Shown piece by piece: positions 1-11,254 of a stretch of 64,000 nucleotides of DNA (positions are counted from its first letter, which is position 1; the number at the start of each line of letters is the position of its first letter). The DNA is taken from the NCBI GenBank assembly GCA_029959085.1, contig JARWIR010000031.1, forward strand, positions 7,130,001 to 7,194,000, read 5' to 3'. Source of the stretch: Nemophila menziesii (taxonomy: Eukaryota; Streptophyta; Magnoliopsida; Boraginales; Hydrophyllaceae). The notes beneath the pieces are model-generated. The model did no database searches. It saw nothing but the letters and a program-made list of their open reading frames with translations, and was not told the origin of the DNA. The translations under genes and the position numbers were made by a program.

Positions 1-319
1 TCTTTGGAATTCCCCGGAAAGGTGGCGGATTTACCTGGAGTAACAAGAGCGAGGGGTAATCTGGTTAAGGAATTACTTGATAGAGAATTAGTTAATGAGA
101 ATTGGTTATCACTTTCTTTTGACTGAGAAATTGAGGGGAGCTAGACTTAATAAAAATAATATGAAATTTTTTAATGAATTGTTAACCAAATTGAACTCTT
201 TGGAATTCCCCGGAAAGGTGGCGGATTTACCTGGAGTAACAAGAGCGAGGGGTAATCTGGTTAAGGAATTACTTGATAGAGAATTAGTTAATGAGAATTG
301 GTTATCACTTTCTTTTGAC
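1..319. repeat. 196-bp tandem duplication inside LINE-1 endonuclease
   Basis: Bases 1-123 recur at 197-319 essentially unchanged, so the repeat unit is 196 bp. The copy reaching the window edge may continue to the left. The duplication falls within the coding part of the endonuclease domain and breaks its frame. Confidence 0.9.
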
Positions 320-379
320 AGTTGGGTAGCTTCTCAGCCTTTTATTGAATCTAACCATACTCTCATTTTGCTTCACTAG
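95..379 (+). pseudogene. LINE-1 endonuclease domain, C-terminal fragment
   Basis: The translation contains the pattern typical of the end of plant L1 endonucleases: an arginine-rich stretch, then L-L-D-R-x-L-V-N-x-x-W, then S-N-H-T-L-I-L-L in the place of the usual S-D-H-S-P-I-L-L. The catalytic Asp of SDH is therefore Asn. Family knowledge: this domain nicks target DNA for target-primed reverse transcription. The reading frame stops at 379 and no full domain remains. The assignment rests on motif order, not on a search. Confidence 0.65.
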
Positions 380-1019
380 AACAATATTCATAATAAAGCT
401 AATGAGAGGTTCATACTAGATAAAAATTGGATTATAATAGAATCTTATAATGACCTGATTGTGAAAAGTTGGGAGAATTATAAAGAATTTGTTGGCAAGG
501 CATTGCTAGGTTTCATAAGAAAATTAAAGGATTCTCTTTTTGTCTTACTAGATGGCTCAAGAGAGTTACTTTGAACTAAATATCTTTGATTAAAAATACT
601 CTTATTGAATTGGAGAATTTGGATAATGTTCCTTATTTTGAACAGAATATAGAGAAATTCATTAACTAGGTCCATGGAGGAACACTGCATAAAAGAAGAG
701 AGATATTGGTCCATGCGATCAAGAAACTAATGGTTTAAAATGGAGACGAAGAACTCAAAAAAATTTCAAGCCACTACCAAGGCTAATAGATCTAGGAACA
801 AGATTTCTAGGATAAAAAAGGTCGATGATAACTGGACATGAATTAAAGAAGAAATCTTAAAAGAAATTTTGGATTATTTCTCTATGGTCTTTCAGACTCT
901 GGGCCTAGAGACTTAACGTTTACTCTTAATTGTATTGAAAGAGTAGTGGATGATGAGATGAATGCTATTTTAACTAAACCAATCACCATGGAAGAGTCAA
1001 AGTTTGCAGTTTGGATTTA

Positions 1020-2440
1020 AATACTGACAAGGCTCTAGGCCCAAATGGTGCCCAAATGGTGTATCAGGTTTATTTTATGTTAAATTTTGGGAATTGATCA
1101 AATTTGATGTTCTTGGAGTTGTTAAAGATTTATTTTACAGTAATAGTGATTATCATCTACTAATGGAATATTCATTGCTCTCATACCTAAATGTTTAAAT
1201 CCTGAGAACATTGGGTCGTACAGACATATCTGTTACACTAATTCTCTACATAAAATCATTTCAAAAAATCTTGTTCTAAGGATACAACCATTAATGAGTA
1301 TTTGGGTAGATGATACTTAGAATGCATTCATACATGGTAGATCAATTTCTGCTAATATTGTGATTGCTCATGAGCTTTGCCACTTTTTGAAAAATTAAAA
1401 GTCTTATAAGGCACACTCTTTAGCAATTAAAGCTAATATATCTAAAGCATATAAGAATGTTTAATGGGTTTTCTATTTGAATTAGTGCCACAACAAGGTT
1501 TAAGTGAACAGTGGATTGGTTGGATTTCTAATGTTACAACTGTTTTATTAGGTTCAAATCAATGGTAAGCTACACAAGGTCAGTAAACTTACTAAAGGGC
1601 TGAGACGGGGGATCCCCTCTCCCCCTTCTTGTTTTATTTAGTTACACAATCCTTATCAACCCTTCTTAAAGAAGCGAGGATAAAAAATTATTAAAAAGAG
1701 TTAAACTGCAAGGGGCCGCCCTAGTCTAACTCATTTAATATTTCCAGATAATAGTTTTTTTTCTTGGAGGCTAGCATGGAGAATGTTTCTCATTTCCAAT
1801 ATATTTTGAATAAATATAGTTAATTTTCTGGGCAAATTTAATGTAAATAAAAGTTGAATCTTATTTAGTCATAATACTACATTGGAGCTGAAAATGATAT
1901 TTTAAAATTACTTAGAATGAATATGATTGTTGACCTTGTTAAATAACTTGGTGTGCCCACCTCTTGGGGTAGATTAAAATTGAAGAGTCTTGAGTAATTA
2001 GTGGAATCTATATTTGGGAGAATAGAATCCTGGGACAACAAACTCCTCTTCTCTAGCGGGAAGGAGATACTAAACAAATCAATAATTAATTCTATCCTAA
2101 ATCATTTGATATCAGTATTTCTAATACCTAAATAAGTTACTAATCATATTTCTTCTCTGGTCTCAGATTTCTTTTGGGGCAAGTTGGACTACTTGAATTA
2201 ATCACAAGTCAGATGGATTCAAGGGGTTTCAAGCTAGTAATCTTGCACTCTTGGCCTCTAATGCTTGGAAACTTGTCTCAAACCGGACTCTATTGTTTTT
2301 AGAACATTGAAAGGAAAATATTTCCCAAATTGTGTCTTTTTGGATGCCAAAGTGGGAAATGATAGTTCATGGGGATGGAAGAGACTTATAACATGAAAGT
2401 ACATCTTTATAAAAGACCTTCATTGAAATATAGGGAGAGG
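1020..2440 (+). pseudogene. LINE-1 reverse transcriptase domain, decayed
   Basis: L1 reverse transcriptase landmarks are readable across shifting frames: K-A-x-G-P-N-G near 1028-1050 (with a 12-bp internal duplication), I-P-K ... S-Y-R-H-I near 1180-1230, an R-x-G-x-P-S-P box near 1597-1625, and the active-site box as F-P-D-N at 1741-1752 in place of F-A-D-D. Downstream, S-S-W-G-W-K-R and I-G-R-G-D (about 2365-2445) match the linker before the zf-RVT region. Stops and indels are dense and a catalytic Asp is lost, so it is non-functional. Confidence 0.8.
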
Positions 2441-2452
2441 GGACAAAGTTAG

Positions 2453-2711
2453 TACTCCCCACGTTCAATTTTTATTTGACCACCTTTTTGGTGCACAAGA
2501 ATTAAAAAGTGCATTTAATACTCTTCCTCTTTACAAAAATGCCCTTAATTAATATACATGACATCATTTATAACAATACTTTTTCTACTATGTAATTAAG
2601 GGTAATATTGGAAAAAGTAGGAAAAAAGTATCTTGGTATTGAAAAAGAGACAAATAATATTGGACACCCTCATTTAAAAAGGTGGACAAGTAAAAATGGA
2701 TAGAGGGAGTA
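2453..2711. mobile_element. Stowaway-type MITE with TA target duplication
   Basis: A 255-bp element (2455-2709) lies between TA dinucleotides at 2453-2454 and 2710-2711. Its ends are imperfect inverted repeats of about 35 bp, starting CTCCC and sharing a TTTGACCACCTTTTT-like block. The CTCCC(T)CCGT-type terminus and TA duplication are the hallmarks of Stowaway (Tc1/mariner-derived) MITEs. It has no coding capacity and interrupts LINE-1. Confidence 0.85.
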
Positions 2712-2949
2712 TATGAACAACAACTGGATTATAGTCATTAAATCTCTAACTAAACCTGTTAGGGTTAAATTACTATGGTTAGTAAATTGTTTAATATTCA
2801 AGGTACAGGGTGGACCACTCTATCTAATTCAAAACTGGTTGCAACCATTTTGGGAATACATATATCCCTGGATAACTAGATTTATGATGTGTTTTGTGAT
2901 GGATTAATCCATTCACGAGACATTGTTATGGGAGTTTATTGGGTCTAAG

Positions 2950-4445
2950 TGAGGGATTTTTCCCTAGTATTTGCTATATTGTACTCTTGCTTCTAGTTTT
3001 GGACATAATACTATTTATAGAGATTTGGGCCTTAATTGTGTGTTAAATGTGCAGGTTTTAGTTGCATGGTTGATACAAGGTTCCAATATGAGAAGGAGAA
3101 GTCAAAAAGTCAGGATAAACCCAAAGACAAGGCAGAATTTGAGCTTAGAGTCACTTTGGGAAGTTGGAGCGTTTGGTAGAGAAATATCTGCGCCTTAGTG
3201 TTTCAGCCACTACGAAATTTGATGAGATATATGGACCTAATTCCTTTTGATTTAGAGAGAGATTGAATAGATATTTGTGTGGGAAGTGACGAAATTCAAT
3301 TTGTAGTTAAGATGAAAAAGTTATGCCATTTGCATCCACCATAAATCGAACTAGATTTATGCTAAGTAAAATGGGTTTGCCCCTTCTAAACCTAATTAAG
3401 CAAGCTAAAAGAGGGCCCAAACTTTTTTACTTGATATATAAGTTATTTCTCAACCCCCATTTCATGATCTTATCAACACACAACGTAATTTAGCAAGGGG
3501 AGCAAAAGGAGCAAGAACGGAAGAGCTAGAGAGGAGAAAAGAAGGGTTTGTCCATAAACCCAACAATTTTTCCCCAACTGATCATCATTTTGTCTCTTCT
3601 GGAAGAGTAACCTATATTCATTTTTTTTTCTTTTGAACATGATTCTATCATTATTTTTAATTAATTTTTTTCTTATTTTAATATGAACTAAACCCTCATT
3701 TCTTGAGGATGCTTATGTAAGAGTTTATGCTTAGCTTTTTAATGGGTTTATTGTATTTCAGATAAAGTATTTAATTAAGTTTGGATAAGTTATTTATATA
3801 ATTGTCTTATGTGTTTGATTAAATATTATGTATGCTTCGTCCAAGTCGTAGGTAGCTGTTGTAATTAATAGTCCACCCGAAAAGGGTAGTTTAATTACAT
3901 ACATATCATATAAACACCTAATGTGAGGTATTGAACTGGGATGTCTTGCTTGTTAGGTAGTCAACAGGGTTGGAACTTCATTCACCTGAAATCCTTAGGC
4001 ATGTACAGTTGTCTTCTAACTCTACCCGGACGGGAGTTAGAAGGACACTTGACTCCCGACTAATGTGAAATTCACCAACTCACCCTCATAAATAGAACTA
4101 TTAACTAGTGGTATAGATAATTATTAGCAATTCCTCAAGCAGCCTTCTCATCTTAGTCCATATTTTAATCATTTACTTGTTTATTTTCATTATCAGTTTA
4201 ACCTTTAATCTTATTGCTTTCTTAGTTGTTAATCTTTGAAAATAAAATAAACAATTTGTTATCTAAGTATTTATTAATTGTTAACTCCATTGCAAGCTTT
4301 ACACATTTACACTCTATTAAGCATAATTATTCTCACTGATAATCCATGTAGAGAACGATAGAGCCCTACTTATCAAATAAACTTGTCACTGGTCCGCATG
4401 TTGCAGAGAGTCACCCTTTCCAGTGTTGATTTATAACATCACAGG
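2950..4445 (+). mobile_element. Probable solo LTR inserted in LINE-1 (borders approximate)
   Basis: LINE-1 coding similarity stops near 2950 and resumes near 4440. The stretch between has no LINE motifs and looks like a gypsy-type LTR: a candidate TATA box (ATATATAAG, near 3434), an AG-rich leader after it, and a long A/T-rich tail. A candidate end is TAACATCACA near 4432-4442. No convincing 5-bp target duplication was found, and no second copy lies in the window, so both the borders and the solo-LTR call are tentative. Confidence 0.4.
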
Positions 4446-5721
4446 TGGAGGGCGAACAATATTCATGTGTGGAATAAGTATATCTTAGGAAGTGTCTCAG
4501 TCAAGGAGGCATATTCCCAAATTAGGAGGGCACACCAAGATCTGGATGATAATATACTAGAGAATAAAGGGGAGACTTCTTTCTCTACCCCTAAAACGGT
4601 TTGGGGTTTTATTTGGAAAGTCGAGGTTGCACCAAAGGTAAGAAATTTTTTATTGAGGGACTTTAAGAATGGCCTTCGAACCAATAAGAATATATTCAAG
4701 AGAAAGACTTAAGTTTTTAATTGTGATATTTGTAAGTCAAATGTTAATCCAACTGAACCCACTATTTCTCAATGTGACTGTGCTAGAGCTGTTTGGTTAG
4801 CCTCACTACTCAATTTTTTTATCTCTAAGTGGTCCAACTAGATGTATGATCACATGGATTGAGTTTATCATGGATTACATCAAAATTAGGACCCAAGAGA
4901 ATTCATTTAGTACTGAACTAGATGCAAATTTGGCTTGGCACATATGGAAGGAAAGATACCTTTATATTTAAAGGAATAAGCCTGACCCAATCATGACAAT
5001 GTAAAATGTTGTAAAGGCCAATGATGAATATATAAGTTCCAATAGCAAGTCTTCTGAGGTCTCGAACAATAATATTAGTCTTTGTTAGCTGAGTCGGTAA
5101 TGATAATGATCAACGCTCTAAGCAACTCATTAATATACTTAACTGGAACTGGGTGGGATCCACCCTCCTTGGGTAACAATAAAATAAACACTGATGCTGC
5201 TTTTGATGCATCAAACTCTAATTCATTTGTTATGTTATTGATAGGGAGCATAATAGAAAGCTTTTGGATGGATTGGTGAAATGCGTGCGAGCCTCATCAC
5301 CTATGGAGATCTATATTTATCAAAATTTGAGGAACAGAAGCTAGAAGAGTCTATCAAGCTTGTAGAATAGCGGTGCGATATCCATATGGAGCAGTAACTA
5401 TGAAGAATGATTACTCCTCAGTTTTAAATCTTTATTATATAATAAGTTTAAACCTTTTAATTGTATTAAATTCTTTATTATAGACATTAAAGAGTGTAGC
5501 ATCACTCACAACATTGATTATTCCTTAGTTTCTAGGAGTAAGAACTTGACAACTGATTGGGCAGCTAAACAAAGGCTTACAGGCAAATTGTTTGGCTTTG
5601 GATGGATCCGTTCATCCCAATTGGCTAAACCTCTATGTATTGATCACAATGCAATAGACGTAGATGTGATATTTTGTAACCTCTTTTCTATTAATGGATT
5701 GTTTTTTGACTAAAAAAAAGA
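4440..5721 (+). pseudogene. LINE-1 C-terminal region: zf-RVT and RNase H-like remnants
   Basis: The open stretch 4467-4712 carries S-V-K-E-A-Y, then W-x-F-I-W-K-x-x-x-A-P-K-V-R-N-F-L-L and L-R-T-N-K-N-I-F: the usual start of the zf-RVT domain of plant LINEs. A C-D-I-C-type zinc pair follows after a stop. Near 5180-5280 an I-N-T-D-A-A-F motif marks an RNase H-like (RVT_3) domain, whose end, A-D/T-D-W-A-A-K, is near 5550. The tail ends in A8 at about 5714. Several frames are needed, so it is a pseudogene. Confidence 0.8.
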
Positions 5722-6090
5722 ATTTATAATCACGAATAAGTTTGATTTCTTCTAATGGTTTAGATATGTACAAAGTTAAGAAAAATTTATATAAAACCAC
5801 CAAGCATTACGAAAATTGATATATTATAGTTAAAATATAAATAAAGGTATAATGGGTAGTGGTAAAATAGGTGTAGAGTGTTAAATATTCTAATTAACCT
5901 TTAGTAAAAAGAATAGATTAGGGAGGTATGGTTGAGTTTTAAAGTGGGGGTTTCAAGAACCGTTAGATAAAAGTCTCTTAAATTAATTATACTTTTTCAT
6001 TAAAAATCATTTAATTTGAATCATATTGAAATTCAATCTTTTTTATTGTGAAGTATATTAATCAATTTGTAAAGAAAATATCAATTTGCA
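5722..6090. other. A/T-rich intergenic DNA, nothing recognised
   Basis: About 370 bases between the LINE-1 tail and the minisatellite. I see no coding motif, no inverted-repeat ends and no clear repeat. Confidence 0.5.
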
Positions 6091-6620
6091 TAATGCTCGG
6101 TGGTTTAATGTAAATACTCAATGTTTTAATGTAATACTTAGTGATATTATATAAATAAATAGAGATATTGCATATCAATTAGTGATTTTGTGTAATACTC
6201 AGTGACTTTTGTGGTAATACTTAGTAATTTGATGGTAATACTATGTGATACAGTGTAATACTCACTAATTCTGTGTTAATACTCAGTGATTTTTGGTTAA
6301 TACTCAGCGATTTCAAATAATATCATTAATTTCAAATAATACTCTATGAATTTCAAATAATACTCAGTGATTTTATGCTAATATTAGTATTGATACTCAG
6401 CGATTTTAAATAATTCTCAGCGATTTCAAACAATACTCAATGATTTCAAATAAGACTCCATGATTTTCAAATAATACTACGTTATTCTATGTAAATACTT
6501 AGTCTAATTACAGATTAATCATTGTAAAATACTAAGTACACCCTAAGTGGCAGCGCTGGTGGTGGCATTGGAGATAAACAATACTAATACTTAATGACTC
6601 GATACTCAGTGACTCGGTGT
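6091..6620. repeat. Degenerate minisatellite, AATACTCAGTGATTT-type units
   Basis: About 20 imperfect copies of a short motif close to AATACTCAGTGATTT follow one another with 5-20 variable bases between them (often CAAAT or TGGT). Unit spacing is about 18-27 bp. The copies are clearest between 6185 and 6500; a last cluster lies near 6575-6620. No ORF crosses the array. Confidence 0.8.
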
Positions 6621-6819
6621 TCCATGCTTTTTCCAACTTATTTTTGCCTTTATTTAATTTTGTTTTTGCATGGTATTTTAGTATATTTATTTTATTTGAT
6701 GTGGTCTTTTTGAAGAAGAACATCCCTATATTGTTCTTATGTGGCTCTTTCTTCCCCTTCTTTAATACCACCTATATTCAGAATATACTGGACATTTTTT
6801 GAGTTTTTATTTCTATTTA
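6621..6819. other. Short stretch with nothing recognised
   Basis: Pyrimidine-rich DNA between the minisatellite and the start of CACTA similarity. The small open frames on both strands have no recognisable motif. Confidence 0.4.
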
Positions 6820-7984
6820 TAATACAATACAAAATCATTCAAATAAACATCAATCGTAATGTATCCCATACCCAAACTCTTTAACTTTTTATTGCAATCC
6901 TCATACGACATAGGAAAAGTATGACCTTAAGGAAAAACACGACACAATAGTTGAAGGAATTCGATGAAATAAGTATTTGTCCATTTATTCACTTGATGTG
7001 CATTAACTTAGAGTTGAAATGTAAGGAACCTATTGACGTGGAACCGGGGTACAACTCACTTTATATTTCCTCAAACAAAGATTCAAAACAACCACGACTT
7101 CTTCTTAGAACTTCTCGTCACCAATCTCATTGTCACTAGAATGACACCGTACATCATTAGTAGGTCTCAAATATTCAAACACATTCATTATTTCTTCATC
7201 TACAATTAGGGTAGGGTTATTTTTTCACAGGCATTTTTTCTTTTTCCCCGAATTTTGTCCAAATATCATACGTTCACAAAACATATACCTTAAAATATAT
7301 GCTTTAACCTCGCCTATACAATAATTTTAATTATTCAAACAACACTTACGCGGACAAAATATGTGAATTATACTATCCATTTAATTTTCTTCAATTTTAA
7401 TAATTTTTATCACACCAAATCAATATTCCCCAAATAACCAAATCATTTGATTGAATCTAACTTTTCTCGATTACTGGATCCAACGCCAATATTAAGTCAT
7501 TCATGCAATAAAAAACAAATTCGTATAATCAATATATATTTGAAATGAATGATTTTATTATAATGAGAACTTAAAAACATATATTGCGATCATTACATAT
7601 ACCACAAAAATACACATTATGTTTATATAGTTGAAGCATAGTGAAACCGAATTCAAAAATACCAAATTTCAGCAAATTTAATTGTTATTTTGATATTGAA
7701 GTGGACCCCACACGTGTAGGTGGAGGTTAATAGACTCTGGTAATGACGTGGTAGAGAATGGTAGCGGTTGGGAGTGGTCTCGTGGCTCGTTAAGGTCTAG
7801 AGTTTGAGATTTTGGAGTAAATATTTGTGGGTGGGTATTAAATGAAATTTCTGCACAATCCACTGCATTTATTTTGCGCGCGTCATTAGAAACGATATTA
7901 TGACATTTCTAATTATCCCAATTTTTAATATTAATTACAAGAGCGACGACTAATTTTGTCACTAATGATTGTTATCTTTAGCGA
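6820..7984 (-). pseudogene. CACTA-1: 5' part of TNP2-like transposase and subterminal region
   Basis: On the minus strand, 7140-6860 reads W-T-N-T-x-F-I-E-F-L-Q-L-L, G-H-T-F-P-M-S-Y and K-L-K-S-L-G-M-G-Y: the N-terminal part of TNP2-type CACTA transposases. The same block recurs, diverged, at 22450-22750. Further right come a promoter-like region and then GCGACGAC-type subterminal repeats (about 7870-7984), interrupted at 7984 by Athila-like element 1. TNP2 is the DNA-binding and cutting protein of CACTA transposons. This copy is truncated near 6820 and broken by stops. Confidence 0.75.
7980..7984. repeat. Target-site duplication AGCGA, left copy (element 1)
   Basis: AGCGA here is repeated at 17714-17718, flanking the TG...CA ends of element 1. 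A 5-bp duplication is typical of Ty3/gypsy integration. The target was a CACTA subterminal repeat. Confidence 0.9.
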
Positions 7985-9530
7985 TGATGTCTCCTCATTT
8001 GTCATAAATAAATTTTAGTTAGAGACATCATTTTTAGTGTTTTAGAAGTCTAAATACTCGATTTTCTCATGATATAGTGCACTTTCATATTTCTAGTCTT
8101 GATTTAATGAATTACTATTTTTAGAGCATATTGGGTTTAATTATTTATTTAGTGTGAAGCTTTAAAGATATATATGGAGATTAATTAGATGCCAAGTCAA
8201 TTCTAAGAGATAAAGGAAAGAAGATATACATGGAAATTGGAGAAAAAAAAGGAAAAGCTAGGATATGGAAAGATAAAGCTGCCAAATAAATCTAAATTCC
8301 AGCACCCACGACCACAAATGAGCTTATATCTCAATATCGAGAAGAATTTGGAAGAATGGTCAAGAGCAAAGTTAAAGAGCTTTCTGAGACGATTGTTTTC
8401 GACTATTGGAACACATCAAACGGATAAGAATTGAAGCTGTTATGACCAAAACAAAAACGGAGCTGATTGTTACCTTTTCTATATTTTAGGGTTACAAATT
8501 TGAGTTGGTCTAGGGGTCCATTACTTGTCTTCTACTCCAAAAAAAGGAATTAGGACTTCTAAACACCTATAAATACACCCTTACATCACTTGTAAATCAT
8601 ACTTGTCTCCCATTAATTAGTCCTTAGGGTTTATATCATTACAGTTATTGTACAGAGCAAGATGAAGTCTTTTATTCAATCTTTTAGTTTATTTCCTTCA
8701 GGTATGAACTAATTTTCCCATAGCTTGGGTTTTGCATTATGTATAATCTATGAATTCTATTTTCTTTCTATCTAAGTTTCTTTGGGAATTATATGTTTTA
8801 ATTTGATATTAGCTGCTTACCCATATATTTGTTTATGTGTTTTGAATTATTGCCTATCCTTAACTTGATCACTTTAGGATTTCTTAATAGTAGTTAGATG
8901 GTCACCCGGAAGCGGTGTCTAATTATTGAAACACCACATAATGTCTAGTGTCCGATATTGGTCCTGACAACACCGATTCTAACTAGATAGTCATTAGGGT
9001 ATATTTTAATCACTTTCACCATATAGGAATTGAATTGCTTAGAGCCTTGGCGGCGCTTGATAACCCTAAGTTTAGGCTGTCTCGTGGTTGTGCCGTAGCC
9101 CCCCTAGTCGTTCTCAAGGTCTAGGGTATGGAAATTTAGAATCCTGACTAAGTATCTAAGAGCTAATTATCTCCCTTACTAACTAGAATTTGATAGAAAG
9201 AATTAGAAGGATTAGTGCTTACTAGAAAAACCTAAGTTATATCTCTCATCTCATATTTCTTCGTATTTATTTATTTGTCTTTTATTTTAATTAGTTTAAT
9301 TAATTATCTTCCAATTTATTCATCTTTAGTTTCTGTCTTTTAATTAATTACTTGTTACTTTTGATAATTTCTCATTCGTGTAACACACTAAGTCCCTGAG
9401 AACGAATCTTCTTATCATTAAAACTCACATACGTCCTGTAATACTTGCAATATCGTGCTAGTCTAGGGTGATTTGTGCATCGTTTATCTATCTTTTATTC
9501 TATTATTTTATCACACCCTAGGCAACACCA
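7985..9530 (+). repeat. 5' LTR of element 1
   Basis: Starts TGATGTCTCC and ends CAACACCA; pairs with 16169-17713. It has a TATA box at 8578-8585. The 3' part holds C/G-richer blocks near 8895-9130 that also occur in the other LTR. Confidence 0.95.
8578..8585 (+). promoter_or_regulatory. Candidate TATA box of element 1 LTR
   Basis: TATAAATA lies about 590 bp into the LTR and is conserved in the 3' LTR at 16753-16760. It is followed by a pyrimidine-rich stretch, a plausible transcription start region. Confidence 0.6.
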
Positions 9531-9536
9531 AGATTT

Positions 9537-9554
9537 TGGCGCCGCTGCCGGGGA
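9537..9554 (+). promoter_or_regulatory. Primer binding site, tRNA-Asp type (element 1)
   Basis: TGGCGCCGCTGCCGGGGA begins 6 bases after the 5' LTR. From family knowledge it pairs with the 3' end of plant tRNA-Asp with one mismatch, the primer used by Athila/Tat-type elements. The same 18 bases occur in element 2. Confidence 0.9.
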
Positions 9555-9778
9555 CTTGTGTATTGTTAGCGTGTGGGTTATCTATTTCGAGTAGTAGTTT
9601 TTTAATTGATTTTTATTTTTCAGTTTTTATTTTATTTTTCCAGATTTATGCTTGTGGTTTGCTTTAGTCTTTTCAGGTTTCAACAGTGTTTAATCTTTGG
9701 CCTCCTCTACCGGAGCCCGAGAGGAGCTTCACAGGTTATAACAGACGTATCTGAGAAAAAAGAGCCTTGAGAAGAGCT

Positions 9779-11254
9779 ATGGCGGAAATACAAGATCCAG
9801 TAGATCCGAGAGTACTTGGTCTGTTAGGACATATACCACCACCGGTATGAGGTAACGGAAATAATGATAATCAGAACATAGTTGAACAAGACCTCCCATG
9901 CTTGGGAGTACCGTTTCATGTTCAACCATTAGGTTATCGTCCTCCAGAGATCCAGAATATTAAATTTAGGCCCGATCTGGGCATGCTCAGTCAATTTCAG
10001 AGTTTTGGACTCTATAGTGGTACAATAATTCAAGATCCGGAAAAAGCGGTTTAGAAGTTCATGCAGATTTGTGATGCCTATGTTACTCCAGGCATTATAC
10101 GCGAGCAACTGTATTATCATATGTTTTCGTTCTTTTTGACCGATAAAGCTGGTGAGTGGCTAGATAGGCAACCACCAGGAACTATTAACACATGGGCAGA
10201 ACTTCAAGCCGCATTCTTTAACCGTTTTTATCCAAAGAGTATGAGACTCAAAGACCAAAGAGAGCTTGCGAAGTTTTGTCAAGAGAATGGAGAAGAAGTA
10301 GGAGAAGCATGGACAAGGTTTCAACAGAAGTTAGCTAGATGTCCACTCCATGGTTACACCCCATCTCTACATTTAGCTATATTTTATCAAGGTATCAATA
10401 GAGAAAGTAGATTGAAGGTAGATAATCTTGGAAAGGGAAATTTCGTTTCCATGGATCCTGCAGAAGCCGCCGAAGGTTTAGAAAATATTATCGAAACAGA
10501 AAGGAGTTCGCCATCTTCGCGAGCTCCTATTACAAATGCCAGAGGTACACTTCGATTAGATGCAAAAACTGCAAACTCAACTCAATTGTCCGCATTAGAA
10601 AATCAAATCAAAGAACTTAAGCTTGAGATGCAGAGAAATTTAGCCGCAACAAATATGGTGTAAGAAGCACAAGGTTGTCAACAATGTGGGGTTACAAATC
10701 ATACATCGAAAGAGTGTGAAGAAAACTCAGCATTTGTTTATTTCATATCCAACTGTGGAAATTATCAATTTGGTAACAGAAATCATCCGGGTATGCAATA
10801 TTCAAATCCACATGGGGCCGCTAATCCTGGTCATTATTAACCTCATCCCCGGAATAACTCTTTCCAACCAAGAGGTCAATATCAAAGTCAGAATTATAAT
10901 CGACCTGCTCCTCCACAACAACCTGTTAATGATGCATATACCAAGACGTTAGCTCAAAAAGCTTTACCATAGTATCCTCCAGAAGGAGCTGTGGATGATC
11001 AACAATTGAAGAAATTTATGGATCTTATGACCACTAATATGAATTCATAGAGTGAGAAGTTACGAGAACAAGAAGCTTCAATTCAAATTTTATGTACGCA
11101 AGTAGAACAAATGTATAAAGTTCTAACAAATATTATGGAACAAAAAGAATTGAAGGCTATCGAAGGAGGTGATGGCAATATTGGGTTCGAACCTTGTAAG
11201 GATATTTGCCTTGAAATTGAAGAGAATAAGGAAGTACCGCATGCTGCCGAAAAA
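9779..11254 (+). pseudogene. gag of element 1, decayed
   Basis: One frame runs from ATG at 9779 to about 11250 with in-frame stops at 9848 (TGA), 10052 (TAG) and 10661 (TAA) and further stops downstream. The open part 10061-10663 holds a Retrotrans_gag-type domain (G-E-W-L-D, F-F-N-R-F-Y-P, A-W-x-R-F, F-Y-Q-G-I). After it comes a C-x2-C-x4-H-x4-C zinc knuckle at about 10677-10720, for RNA binding. Gag forms the virus-like particle. Several stops sit where element 2 has Gln or where CGA/CAG would mutate by C-to-T. The frame shifts by one base near the A-run at 11250-11255, where the protease frame takes over. Confidence 0.88.

Larger units (their letters stand above)
1..5721 (+). mobile_element. 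LINE-1: decayed L1-type non-LTR retrotransposon, 5' end outside window
   Basis: Fragments of an L1-type ORF2 appear in the right order: endonuclease C-terminus (about 95-380), reverse transcriptase (about 1020-2440), zf-RVT-like region (4440-4850) and RNase H-like region (5180-5710). An A8 run at about 5714 probably marks the 3' poly(A) end. Stops and frameshifts are frequent throughout, so it is a dead copy. A Stowaway-type MITE (2455-2709) and a probable solo LTR (about 2950-4445) interrupt it. The 5' part, with ORF1, lies outside the window. Confidence 0.85.

Noticed and set aside
8237..8434. Small Lys-rich ORF in the element 1 LTR
   Set aside because: The matching LTR at 16169-17713 does not keep the frame, and it lies upstream of the TATA box.
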